The notes below the pieces were generated by a model that ran no database searches, was not told the DNA's origin, and saw nothing but the letters and a program-made list of their open reading frames with translations. Shown piece by piece: positions 1 through 6,857 of a DNA stretch of 10,932 nt (position 1 is the first letter of the stretch; each line of letters begins with the position of its first letter). Origin of the DNA: Nocardioidaceae bacterium (lineage in GTDB: Bacteria > Actinomycetota > Actinomycetes > Propionibacteriales > Nocardioidaceae); NCBI GenBank assembly GCA_025966335.1, contig JAICRS010000093.1, positions 1-10,932 on the forward strand, written 5' to 3'. A program made the translations under genes and the position numbers.

Positions 1-470
1 ACAAGGAGGACCTCGCCGGCGAGCCGTTCGTCGGCCCGGCCGGCAAGCTCCTCGACCGGGCGCTGGACGAGGCCGGGATCGACCCGTCGTCGGTGTTCCA
101 CACCAACGTCGTCAAGCACTTCCGGTTCTCCGGGACCCGCGGCAAGCAGCGGATCCACAAGTCGCCGTCCCGGGTGCACGTCGCCGCCTGCGGGCCGTGG
201 CTGGTCGCCGAGATGAACCTGGTGAAGCCGCGGGGTGTGGTCCTGCTCGGGGGGACCGCCGGGCAGGCGATCTACGGCTCGTCGTTCCGGGTCGGCAAGA
301 GCAGGGGGACGCTGCAGCAGTGGCCGGCGGATGCGTTCGACGTACGCCAGGTGCCGGAGTGGGTGCTGCCGACCACGCATCCCTCGTCGGTGCTCCGGTC
401 CCGGCAGCGCGACGAGGACTTGGCGGCGCTGGTCGCCGACCTCACGGTCGCCGCGGCCGCGCTGAGGTGA
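1..470 (+). CDS. udgX: UdgX-type uracil-DNA glycosylase, 5' partial
   Basis: This enzyme removes uracil from DNA; UdgX proteins are known to stay covalently bound to the resulting abasic site. The reading frame is open from base 3, and 155 residues are visible. In order they show GEPFVGPAGK (visible residues 7-15), the uracil-glycosylase family 4/5 motif; GKQRIHKSP (47-55), which matches the UdgX-specific loop KRRIHK whose His makes the covalent bond (here H52, codon 156-158); AACGPWL (61-67), with a cysteine fitting an iron-sulfur ligand; and THPSSVLR (125-132), the second catalytic motif. UdgX proteins are about 200 residues long, so roughly 50 N-terminal residues, including the first cysteines and the GEQPGD motif, lie upstream of the window. 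The loop reads KQRIH rather than the usual KRRIH. The GTG at 93 is internal, not the start. Family assignment is firm; covalent activity is inferred from the loop. Confidence 0.92.
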   Translation, partial: KEDLAGEPFVGPAGKLLDRALDEAGIDPSSVFHTNVVKHFRFSGTRGKQRIHKSPSRVHVAACGPWLVAEMNLVKPRGVVLLGGTAGQAIYGSSFRVGKSRGTLQQWPADAFDVRQVPEWVLPTTHPSSVLRSRQRDEDLAALVADLTVAAAALR

Positions 471-481
471 CCGCGCTGCAA

Positions 482-610
482 CAACAGGTCACGGTGACCC
501 GTTGTTGCAAGGAAACTCCGCTTCGCTTGCGCCAACAGGTCACCGTGACCGGCTCACGCACATCCGCCGCCGGTTTCCTGCGCCAACAGGTCACGGTGAC
601 CTGTTGTCGC
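482..610. repeat. Three palindromic repeats with 51-bp period
   Basis: The 18-mer CAACAGGTCACSGTGACC occurs at 482-499, 533-550 and 584-601, so copies start exactly 51 bp apart. Each holds the dyad GGTCAC-S-GTGACC. Copy 1 sits in a 33-bp near-perfect palindrome (477-509, outer arms TGCAACAAC and GTTGTTGCA, one mismatched pair). Copy 3 sits in a perfect 23-bp palindrome (584-606) that extends to 580-610 with one mismatch. The spacers between copies differ, apart from a shared TGCGC before copies 2 and 3 and an oppositely oriented GGAAAC/GTTTCC. The block lies between udgX and the SRPBCC gene. It could be a REP-like element, a set of binding sites for a dimeric regulator, or RNA hairpins ending udgX transcription. 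No T-run follows any hairpin, so a simple intrinsic terminator is unlikely. Confidence 0.9.
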
Positions 611-634
611 GAAGCCGGAGGCCCTGAGCCCTGG

Positions 635-640
635 CAGACT
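635..640 (+). promoter_or_regulatory. Possible -10 element of SRPBCC gene
   Basis: CAGACT lies 6 bases before the ATG at 647, the spacing expected of a leaderless actinobacterial promoter (TANNNT consensus). No Shine-Dalgarno sequence precedes the ATG, which supports a leaderless start. No convincing -35 is seen. Confidence 0.35.
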
Positions 641-646
641 GGTTTC

Positions 647-1099
647 ATGGCCCTTGACGTGCAGCAGACCCGGCTGATCGCGCTGTCGCCGGACACGGTG
701 GCGGCCTATGCGATGGACTGGCGGCACGACCACGAGTGGACCCAGGGCATCCGCACGGCCGAGCTCACGACAGAGGCGCCGGACGGCGGCTTCGGGTTGG
801 GCGCGGAGGTGACGCGGACGGCGTACTTCCTGGGGAAACGGATCGACTACGTGCTCCGGGTGAGTGGCTACGACCCGCCGACCGAGCTGGACATGCGATC
901 GGTCTCCGGCCCGATGCCGATGCACATCACCTACCGGTTCGAGCCGGTCGGCGCCGGGACGCGGGCCAGCATCCGGGTGCGCGGCGACGCCAGCACGTAC
1001 TACCGCGTCGCCGGCCCGCTGATGGGGATCCTGGTCCGGCGGAACCTCGGCAAGGACCTGCGCGACCTCGAACGCCGGTTGACCGGCGTGACCGGCTGA
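647..1099 (+). CDS. SRPBCC (START-like) family protein
   Basis: This 150-residue protein looks like a small SRPBCC/polyketide-cyclase-type fold, which binds hydrophobic ligands in a deep cavity; its ligand is unknown. The pattern that suggests the family is an N-terminal strand then helix (residues 6-24), beta strands with GAEVTRTAYFLGKRIDYVLRV (52-72) and MHITYRFEPVGAGTRASIRV (92-111), and a long amphipathic C-terminal helix (121-147). There is no signal peptide or membrane span. I chose the ATG at 647 because translation from it gives a complete fold. The same frame stays open upstream to 197, but only through the repeat block and an antisense-like reading of udgX. The call rests on fold pattern and length, with no unique catalytic motif. 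Plausible roles are lipid or cofactor binding, or toxin-like RatA relatives; none can be chosen here. Confidence 0.75.
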   Translation: MALDVQQTRLIALSPDTVAAYAMDWRHDHEWTQGIRTAELTTEAPDGGFGLGAEVTRTAYFLGKRIDYVLRVSGYDPPTELDMRSVSGPMPMHITYRFEPVGAGTRASIRVRGDASTYYRVAGPLMGILVRRNLGKDLRDLERRLTGVTG

Positions 1100-1131
1100 C
1101 GCCATGCATGCTTCGCGTTCGTGCAGGGCAC

Positions 1132-1160
1132 TTGAAATCACCCGCACCACAACGAAGGGT
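1132..1160 (+). promoter_or_regulatory. Possible promoter of DUF5709 gene
   Basis: TTGAAA (1132-1137) is followed after 17 bp by AAGGGT (1155-1160), which ends 7 bases before the ATG at 1168. The spacing fits a sigma-70-type promoter with a leaderless start. The same AAGGG could instead be a Shine-Dalgarno sequence, so the two readings compete. Confidence 0.35.
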
Positions 1161-1167
1161 GACAAGC

Positions 1168-1662
1168 ATGAGCGAGAACCCAGCTGACCCGACCGGCGAG
1201 CAGACCGGAACCGACCCGGACACCGGCGTCTACGACGGCGTGACCGAGAACGAGACCTACCACTCCTACAGCGTGGACGACGAGGACCAGCCGCAGGGCG
1301 ACGGCACCAGCCTGGTGAGCGACCGCGGCCTCGAGGACCCGATGGACGAGGGGTACTCGCCTCCCGAGAAGTGGTCGGCGGGCGAGGGCTACGGCAACAC
1401 ACCGCTCGAGGAGGAGCGCGGGGAGACGCTCGACCAACGGATCGCGCAGGAGGTCCCCGAGCCGGACCCCTACGAGCAGGCCGCCAACGAGACCGAGAAC
1501 GTCGGCGGTGAGGTCGGCGACGAGAGGACGGGCCGGCTGGTCAGCGAGGACGGCGGGATCGCCGAGGACACCGAGAAGGACCTCGTCGCCGAGGACGTCG
1601 GGATCGACGGTGCGGCCGCCAGCGCCGAGGAGGCGGCGGTGCACACGATCGACGAGCAGTAG
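1168..1662 (+). CDS. DUF5709 family acidic protein
   Basis: This 164-residue protein matches the actinobacterial DUF5709 family, whose function is unknown. I recognise the central DEGYSPPEKWSAGEGYG segment (60-76), ETLDQRIAQEVPEPDP (86-101), GRLVSEDGG (122-130) and the conserved tail EKDLVAEDVGIDGAAASAEE (136-155). By my count it has 47 Asp/Glu and only 7 Lys/Arg, so it is strongly acidic and probably largely disordered, soluble and cytoplasmic. It has no cysteines, signal peptide or membrane segment. The N-terminal 55 residues are low in complexity and less conserved in feel. The gene ends 4 bp from the convergent ndh stop codon with no visible terminator hairpin between them, so the two transcripts probably overlap. 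Start: ATG at 1168, preceded by GAAGGGTGA, which is either a weak ribosome site or a -10. Family firm, function unknown. Confidence 0.88.
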   Translation: MSENPADPTGEQTGTDPDTGVYDGVTENETYHSYSVDDEDQPQGDGTSLVSDRGLEDPMDEGYSPPEKWSAGEGYGNTPLEEERGETLDQRIAQEVPEPDPYEQAANETENVGGEVGDERTGRLVSEDGGIAEDTEKDLVAEDVGIDGAAASAEEAAVHTIDEQ

Positions 1663-1666
1663 CAGG

Positions 1667-3169
1667 TCACCGGGGTACGGCGGGCTCCTCCTGCTTCGTG
1701 CCCCGTTCGCCGGAGTCGGTCAGCCGGCACTCCTCGGCCGCCCGCGCCTCGAGCTCGGCCCGCCGGCGCTCCTCGATCTCGGCCTGCCGCTCGTCGTACT
1801 CGCCGGGCGGGCTGACCAGCTCCGCGGCGCCGTGCTCGAGCCGGCTCAACGCGGCGCGCGCGAAGATCTGCTGCTCGGTGGTGGTCCGCTCGGAGCGGCC
1901 GCGGCCGATGAAGCTGACCGCCCAGTGCATCAGCGCGGTCACCCGGTTCTTGAACCCGGTGATGTAGACCAGGTGCACGCCGAGCCACATCAGCCAGGCG
2001 ATGAACCCGGAGATCCGGAGCTTGCCGATCATCGCGACCGCGTCGAAGCGGCTGATGATCGCCATGCTGCCCTTGTCGAAGTACTTGAACGGCGACTGCG
2101 GCCCCTTGCCCTCGACCCGGTTCTTGATCTCCTCGGCGGCGTACTTCGCGCCCTGGATCGCGACCTGGGCGACGCCCGGCAGGTGGTCCAGGTTGATCAT
2201 GTCGCCGACCACGAACACCTCCGGGTGCCCGGGCAGGGTCAGGTCCGGGTTGACCGAGATCCGGCCGGCCCGGTCGAGGGCGGCACCGGTCTGCTCCGAC
2301 AGCGTCCTGCCCAGCGGGCTGGCGGCGACCCCGGCGGCCCAGATCTTGGTGACCGCGTTGATCCGGCGCCGGCTGCCGTCCTTGTCCTGCACCTCGAGGC
2401 CGCGCTCGTCGACGTCGACCACCATCGCGCCGAGCTGCACCTCGATGCCGAGCTCCTCGAGCTCCTTCTTGGTCTTGCGGCCGAGCTTCTCCCCGAACGG
2501 CGGCAGCACCTGGGAGGCCGCGTCGAGCAGGATCACCCGGGCGGTGCGGGTGTTGATCCGGCGGAAGTCCCGGTGCAGGGTCCGGTGCGCGAGCTCGGCG
2601 ATCTGCCCGGCCATCTCCACCCCGGTCGGCCCGGCCCCGACCACCACGAAGGTGAGCAGCCGGTCGATCTCCTCCTCGGTCTCGGCCAGCTCGGCGAGCT
2701 CGAAGGCACCGAAGATCCGGCCGCGCAGCTCCAGCGCGTCGTCGATGCTCTTCATGCCGGGCGCGAACTCGGCGAAACCGTCGTTGCCGAAGTAGGACTG
2801 GGTCGAGCCGGCGGCGACCAGCAGCGAGTCGTACGACGTGACCGTCTCGCGACCGAGGACCTGGGAGGTGACCGTGCGCGCGTCCAGGTCGATGTCGGTG
2901 ACCTCGCCCAGCAGCACCCGCGCGTTCTTCTGCGAGGACAGGACCTCCCGGGTCGGCGGCGCGATCTCGCCCTCGGACAGGATCCCGGTGGCCACCTGGT
3001 AGAGCAGCGGCTGGAACAGGTGGTGCGTGGTCTTGGCGATCATCGTCACATCGACGTCGGCACCGCGCAGCGCCTTCGTCCCGAACAGACCGCCGAAGCC
3101 GGACCCGATCACGACAACCTTGTGCCTGTCCGTGCCGGTCCCGGCCGTTGACGTGGTCACGTGTGCCAT
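1667..3169 (-). CDS. ndh: Type II NADH dehydrogenase (NADH:quinone oxidoreductase)
   Basis: This single-subunit flavoenzyme passes electrons from NADH to menaquinone at the inner face of the cytoplasmic membrane without pumping protons. In the 500-residue product I see the FAD-binding VVVIGSGFGG (18-27), HHLFQPLLYQVATG (49-62), which is typical of NDH-2, the NADH-binding VVVGAGPTGVEMAG (175-188), the second FAD motif VFVVGDM (318-324) and the quinone-site AQVAIQGAKYAA (334-345). A hydrophobic C-terminal segment (387-421, WLMWLGVHLVYITGF) provides membrane attachment, as in mycobacterial Ndh. The last 45 or so residues are highly charged (EERRRAELEARAAEE), a longer tail than I expect for the family. 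The ATG at 3169 has a strong ribosome site. The gene diverges from mtr and converges on the DUF5709 gene. Other FAD/NAD disulfide reductases are excluded because there is no CxxxxC active site. Confidence 0.95.
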   Translation of the reverse strand: MAHVTTSTAGTGTDRHKVVVIGSGFGGLFGTKALRGADVDVTMIAKTTHHLFQPLLYQVATGILSEGEIAPPTREVLSSQKNARVLLGEVTDIDLDARTVTSQVLGRETVTSYDSLLVAAGSTQSYFGNDGFAEFAPGMKSIDDALELRGRIFGAFELAELAETEEEIDRLLTFVVVGAGPTGVEMAGQIAELAHRTLHRDFRRINTRTARVILLDAASQVLPPFGEKLGRKTKKELEELGIEVQLGAMVVDVDERGLEVQDKDGSRRRINAVTKIWAAGVAASPLGRTLSEQTGAALDRAGRISVNPDLTLPGHPEVFVVGDMINLDHLPGVAQVAIQGAKYAAEEIKNRVEGKGPQSPFKYFDKGSMAIISRFDAVAMIGKLRISGFIAWLMWLGVHLVYITGFKNRVTALMHWAVSFIGRGRSERTTTEQQIFARAALSRLEHGAAELVSPPGEYDERQAEIEERRRAELEARAAEECRLTDSGERGTKQEEPAVPR

Positions 3170-3172
3170 CGT

Positions 3173-3180
3173 TCACCTCT
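3173..3180 (-). promoter_or_regulatory. Ribosome binding site of ndh
   Basis: On the minus strand AGAGGTGA precedes the ATG at 3169 with a 3-base gap (5 from the AGAGG core). It is one of the few strong Shine-Dalgarno sequences in the window and fixes the ndh start. Confidence 0.8.
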
Positions 3181-3321
3181 CGCTGGGTTCTCTGGTCACT
3201 CCGGTCGTTCCCATTCTGTGCCTTCATAAGAGCCAACACAGCCCCGTCTCGTTTCATGCCGGCCGGAGCATGTCGTGGCTCACAGGTCACGGCGGCGACC
3301 GGTCGACCCGCCCGTGCAAGG

Positions 3322-3327
3322 CAGGAT
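3322..3327 (+). promoter_or_regulatory. Possible -10 element of mtr
   Basis: CAGGAT ends 6 bases before the GTG start at 3334, matching the leaderless spacing seen at other genes here. The AGGA inside it could also act as a ribosome site, so this is tentative. No clear -35 lies 16-18 bp upstream. Confidence 0.3.
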
Positions 3328-3333
3328 GGTGGG

Positions 3334-4731
3334 GTGACCCACTACGACCTCGCGATCATCGGCAGCGGCTCGGGGAACTCGATCGTCAACGAGGACTTCG
3401 CCGACCGGAAGGTGGCGCTGCTGGAGAAGGGCACGTTCGGCGGCACCTGCCTCAACGTCGGCTGCATCCCGACCAAGATGTTCGTCTACCCCGCCGACCT
3501 GGCCCGCGCCGCCGCGCACGCCGCCGGGCTGGGTGTCGACCTGCACGTCGACGCGGTGCACTGGGCGCAGATCCGGGACCGGATCTTCCGACGGATCGAC
3601 CCGATCTCGGTGGCCGGGCGGAGCTGGCGGATGAACGGCAACGAGAACGTCGACGTCTACGAGGGGCATGCCCGGTTCACCGGCCTCCGGCAGCTCGACA
3701 CCGGGACCGGCGAGACGATCACCGCTGACCAGGTCGTGATCGCAGCGGGCAGCCGCGCCGTCGTACCCCCGATCGCCGGCCTCGACCAGGTCGAGCACCA
3801 CACCTCCGACACGATCATGCGCATCGACGAGCTGCCGCGACGGCTCGCGATCATCGGTGGTGGGTTCGTCGCCGCGGAGTTCGCGCACGTGTTCGGCTCC
3901 TTCGGCAGCGAGGTCACCATCATCAACCGGTCCGGCGCGCTGCTGCGCGAGGAGGACCAGGACGTCAGCGAGCGGTTCACCGAGCTCGCCCAGGAACGCT
4001 GGAACGTGCGGCTCGACACGGTGGTCAGCAAGGTGGAGGAGTACGACGGATGCATCCGCGCCCACCTGGTGCGGGGACCGGAGACCGGCACGCTCGACGT
4101 GGACGCGCTGCTGATCGCCACCGGCCGCCGCTCGAACTCCGACGGGCTCGACCTGGACCGCACCGGTGTCGAGGTCGACGGCACCGGCCTGGTCCTGGTC
4201 GACGACTACCAGCGGACCAGCGCCGAGGGCATCTGGGCACTCGGCGACGTCAGCAACCGCTACCAGCTCAAGCACGTGTCGAACCAGGAGGCGCGGGTGG
4301 TCCAGCACAACCTGCTGCATCCCGACGACCTGGTGCGCTCGGACCACCGGTTCGTGCCGAGCGCGGTGTTCACCTCGCCGCAGGTCGCCAGTGTCGGGCT
4401 CACCGAGAAGGAGGCGAGCGAGCAGGGGATCCGGTTCGTCACCTCACGGCAGGCCTACGGTGACACGGCGTACGGCTGGGCGATGGAGGACCGGACCAGC
4501 TTCGCGAAGGTCCTCGCGGACCCGGACACGGGGCTGCTGCTCGGCGCGCACATCCTGGGGCCGCAGGCGTCGAACCTGATCCAGCCGCTGATCCAGGCGA
4601 TGAGCTTCGGGCAGACCGTGCACGAGGTAGCGCGCGGGCAGTACTGGATCCATCCCGCGCTCGCCGAGGTCGTCGAGAACGCGCTGCTCGGGCTCGACAC
4701 CGACGAGCCGAGCACGGTCACGCCGGGGTGA
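3334..4731 (+). CDS. mtr: Mycothione reductase
   Basis: This enzyme reduces mycothiol disulfide to mycothiol with NADPH, and so maintains the main low-molecular-weight thiol of Actinobacteria. The 465-residue protein is a class I flavin disulfide reductase: FAD motif IIGSGSGN (8-15), redox-active pair in GGTCLNVGCIPTK (C39, C44), NAD(P)H motif IIGGGFVAAEFA (173-184), second FAD motif ALGDV (302-306) and a dimerisation domain carrying the catalytic QYWIHPALAEVVENALL (436-452, H440 with E445). The GSGSGN variant, GCIPTKM and the QYWIHPAL ending separate it from lipoamide dehydrogenase, mercuric reductase and glutathione reductase. Its length matches mycobacterial Mtr (about 460). I chose the GTG at 3334 because the protein then begins MTHYDLAIIG, as the family does; the frame stays open upstream to 3148 but the added residues look noncoding. 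The gene diverges from ndh. Confidence 0.95.
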   Translation: MTHYDLAIIGSGSGNSIVNEDFADRKVALLEKGTFGGTCLNVGCIPTKMFVYPADLARAAAHAAGLGVDLHVDAVHWAQIRDRIFRRIDPISVAGRSWRMNGNENVDVYEGHARFTGLRQLDTGTGETITADQVVIAAGSRAVVPPIAGLDQVEHHTSDTIMRIDELPRRLAIIGGGFVAAEFAHVFGSFGSEVTIINRSGALLREEDQDVSERFTELAQERWNVRLDTVVSKVEEYDGCIRAHLVRGPETGTLDVDALLIATGRRSNSDGLDLDRTGVEVDGTGLVLVDDYQRTSAEGIWALGDVSNRYQLKHVSNQEARVVQHNLLHPDDLVRSDHRFVPSAVFTSPQVASVGLTEKEASEQGIRFVTSRQAYGDTAYGWAMEDRTSFAKVLADPDTGLLLGAHILGPQASNLIQPLIQAMSFGQTVHEVARGQYWIHPALAEVVENALLGLDTDEPSTVTPG

Positions 4732-4744
4732 GGGTGATGCGGGT

Positions 4745-6403
4745 TCAGCTGCCGCGCGGCTCGATGGTCAGCGCAGCCACCTGCTCCAGCCGCGGATGCG
4801 CATGGTCGTCGCCGTCGACGACACCGGTCTCCCACCACAGCCGGAGCCCGTCCGGCGTCTCCTCGAGGCTGGCCAGGTTGTTGTCGAACCACGGCCCCTG
4901 CACCGAGCTCCAGCGGAACGGCGGGTCCGGCACCTTCGCCGAGCGCGCCACGAGGGCACCAGCGGGTCCCGCGATCCCGTAGGACAGCACCGCCGTCGCG
5001 AACCGCATCGACCGGGGCAGCGGGTTGCGGACCGGGGAGCAGACCGCCTGCACGATCCGGGACCCGGAGCTCCGCTCGACCTCGGAGACGTAGGAGTGGT
5101 GCACGTCCCCGGACAGGAACGTCACCGTCTCCGGGGCGGGCCCGCGACGCCCGTCGGCGACCTCGGTCACCATCGCGGCCACCGCCTGGAAGCCCTTCTG
5201 GAACGCGGCCCAGTGCTCGAGGTCCACCAGCTGCCGCAGCTTCTCCCCGAACCGGGCGCCCCGCCGGCCCCAGGCACCGGAGGACAGCGCCTCGCTCCAC
5301 GCCTCCAGGTGGTGCAGCCCCGGGGAGAGCAGGAACGGCAGCGAGGTGCCGACCAGCAGGTGCCGGCAATCGCCACGCAGCTGCCCGTCCAGCCAGGCCA
5401 GCTCCTTGTCGTCGAGGATTGACCGCTCCCCTGGCGCGAGCACCCGGGCGGCCCGGGAGTCGACCACCACCAGCCGGACGTCGCCGATCTCGCGGGCGTA
5501 GCTCCACCGGTAGCTGTCGGGCTGCTGGTCGACGCGGTCGGCGAGCGCGTCCAGCCGCTCGGTCAGGTCGAGCTCCTCGTCCCCGGTGTGCGCCGCGACC
5601 TCTTGCCAGATCTCGTCCTCGGCCCGCTCGTCGGGCGACAGGTTGCCCAGGTGCTGGTAGACCCAGTACGACGCCAGCCCGGACACGATCCGCTCGTGCC
5701 ACCACGGCGTGGCCTCCATCTGCTGCTTCCAGGACAGCGAGGTGTTCCAGTCGTCGCGGATGTCGTGGTCGTCGAAGATCATCGCGCTCGGCAGCGTCGA
5801 CAGCAGCCACCGGTTCGCCTCGTCGCTCCAGGCCAGCTCGTAGAGGTGCGCGTACTCCTCGAAGTCCTTGAGCTCCTCGCCCGGCGGCTCCTCGATGTCG
5901 CGGCGCGCGGCGATGAACTCCTGCATCTCCGCGGTGGTCTCGTCGGCGTAGACCTGGTCGCCCAGGAACAGCAGCAGGTCCGGCCAAGCGACATCGTCCT
6001 CGGCCATCCGCAGCGCGTAGGCCCGCATCGCGTCGACCCCGTGGGTGCTGTTGCCCGCTTCGTCGTGCGCGACGCTGGTCCGGCACGAGCCGTAGGCCAT
6101 CCGCAGCGGCTTGCCCGGCTTCAGGGTCGCGATCACCGACGGTGGGTACGCCGACCCGGGCGGCGGCCACACCGGCGTCGCGTCGACCTCCACCGAGTAC
6201 GGCGTGACCGTCCCCGGCTCGAGTCCGGCCACCTCGACCAGGGCGTAGTGGTGCCCGTGCACGGTGAACGTCCGTGCGTCCCAGGACCGGTCACCGGCCC
6301 GGACGACGACCCGCGCGCCGTCCCGGGTCTCCACCCAGATGCTCGCGGAGGTCTCGTCGACGTAGCGGATCAGCGGTCCGAGCACGAGGGGTCCTGAGGT
6401 CAC
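4745..6403 (-). CDS. PhoD-like metallophosphatase, no signal peptide
   Basis: The 552-residue product belongs to the PhoD-like alkaline phosphatase/phosphodiesterase family, which hydrolyses phosphate mono- or diesters with bound metals. Residues 1-95 form a beta-rich N-terminal domain (LGPLIRYVDETSASIWVE is typical). The catalytic domain shows YGSCR (104-108), FLGDQVYADE (146-155), IFDDHDIRDDWN (209-220) and SGDVHHSYV (431-439), together supplying the Asp, Asn and His metal ligands. Classical PhoD is exported by the Tat pathway; here there is no twin-arginine motif or hydrophobic signal, so the protein is probably cytoplasmic. It begins at a GTG (6403) with AGGTGG just upstream. Its stop is 13 bp from the convergent mtr stop, and its start is 47 bp from the divergent NTF2-like gene. 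Substrate is not predictable; a role in phosphate starvation is not supported by any PHO box that I can see. Confidence 0.9.
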   Translation of the reverse strand: MTSGPLVLGPLIRYVDETSASIWVETRDGARVVVRAGDRSWDARTFTVHGHHYALVEVAGLEPGTVTPYSVEVDATPVWPPPGSAYPPSVIATLKPGKPLRMAYGSCRTSVAHDEAGNSTHGVDAMRAYALRMAEDDVAWPDLLLFLGDQVYADETTAEMQEFIAARRDIEEPPGEELKDFEEYAHLYELAWSDEANRWLLSTLPSAMIFDDHDIRDDWNTSLSWKQQMEATPWWHERIVSGLASYWVYQHLGNLSPDERAEDEIWQEVAAHTGDEELDLTERLDALADRVDQQPDSYRWSYAREIGDVRLVVVDSRAARVLAPGERSILDDKELAWLDGQLRGDCRHLLVGTSLPFLLSPGLHHLEAWSEALSSGAWGRRGARFGEKLRQLVDLEHWAAFQKGFQAVAAMVTEVADGRRGPAPETVTFLSGDVHHSYVSEVERSSGSRIVQAVCSPVRNPLPRSMRFATAVLSYGIAGPAGALVARSAKVPDPPFRWSSVQGPWFDNNLASLEETPDGLRLWWETGVVDGDDHAHPRLEQVAALTIEPRGS

Positions 6404-6450
6404 CCACCTGTTGTACCCGGATCCTGGTGAGTCCGCATACGCTTGCGGCC
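6404..6450. promoter_or_regulatory. Divergent promoter region
   Basis: The 47 bp between the PhoD-like and NTF2-like genes must hold both promoters. TACGCT (6438-6443) ends 7 bases before the ATG at 6451 on the plus strand. TACAAC (minus strand, 6415-6410) ends 6 bases before the GTG at 6403. Both fit leaderless -10 elements. Any -35 boxes would overlap the opposing promoter or gene, so the two could interfere. Confidence 0.4.
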
Positions 6451-6813
6451 ATGAGCGACCCCGCAGCAGTACTCAAGACGTGGCATGACGCGGTCAACGC
6501 CGGCGACATCGATGGTGCGGTGGCCTGCTGCGACCCGGACGTCGCGGTCCAGGGGCCGCGCGGCGTCGGGCACGGGCACGACCTGGTCCGGGGCTGGCTG
6601 GCCCGTTCGGGCATCCGGCTCGAGCCGCAGGAGGACCTGGTCGAGACGGGCGGACGCTTCGTCGTACGCGAGGTGGCGCGGTGGACCACCGCGAACGCGC
6701 CGGACGGCGCACCTCTGGAGCCGACCGAGACCTGGTGCGTGTTCACCGTCGGCGACGGGTTGGTCACCTCGATCGCGCGCTTCGAGACGCCGGCAGACAT
6801 TCCTCCGGCCTGA
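6451..6813 (+). CDS. NTF2/SnoaL-like small protein
   Basis: The 120-residue protein resembles the cone-shaped NTF2-like fold (SnoaL, ketosteroid isomerase-like). The N-terminal VLKTWHDAVNAGDIDGAVACCDPDV (7-31) is the usual helix pair of the family, in which a residue run through 'N.GD.....C..PDV' starts the pocket. GVGHGHDLVRGWLARSG (38-54) is the following loop and helix, and the sheet is completed by RFVVREVARWTT (69-80) and ETWCVFTVGDGLVTSIARFET (93-113). No signal peptide is present. Members can be enzymes or simple ligand binders, and no catalytic Asp/His set can be assigned here. The ATG at 6451 has no Shine-Dalgarno but has TACGCT 7 bases upstream. The gene precedes DUF1206 on the same strand by 44 bp, and they may be co-transcribed. 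Confidence 0.8.
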   Translation: MSDPAAVLKTWHDAVNAGDIDGAVACCDPDVAVQGPRGVGHGHDLVRGWLARSGIRLEPQEDLVETGGRFVVREVARWTTANAPDGAPLEPTETWCVFTVGDGLVTSIARFETPADIPPA

Positions 6814-6842
6814 GTGGGTAAGAGTCCACACACGGGGTCGGC

Positions 6843-6849
6843 GGGAGGG
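6843..6849 (+). promoter_or_regulatory. Ribosome binding site of DUF1206 gene
   Basis: GGGAGGG lies 8 bases before the ATG at 6858, a good Shine-Dalgarno match that fixes this start. Confidence 0.7.
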
Positions 6850-6857
6850 ATCAGGAC

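Noticed and set aside
584..606. Perfect palindrome as an intrinsic terminator of udgX
   Set aside because: It is over 100 bp past the stop codon, has no T-run, and belongs to a three-copy repeat, so termination is not the simplest reading.
197..646. In-frame upstream extension of the SRPBCC protein
   Set aside because: The frame overlaps udgX in another phase and then reads the repeat block (QQVTVT recurring every 17 residues). The family fold begins at the ATG at 647.
1085..1103. GGCGT/ACGCC stem at the SRPBCC stop codon as a terminator
   Set aside because: Only 5 bp of stem with a 9-base loop and no T-run; such stems are frequent by chance in GC-rich DNA.
1508..3151. Long open frame antisense to ndh
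   Set aside because: It is a by-product of GC-rich codon use opposite a convincing NDH-2 gene; its translation is Arg/Leu/Asp-biased with no motif.
3216..3240. TGTG...CACA pair upstream of ndh as a Rex operator
   Set aside because: Rex sites have 8 bp between TGTG and CACA. Here the gap is about 16 bp and the inner TTCA/TGAA bases do not match.
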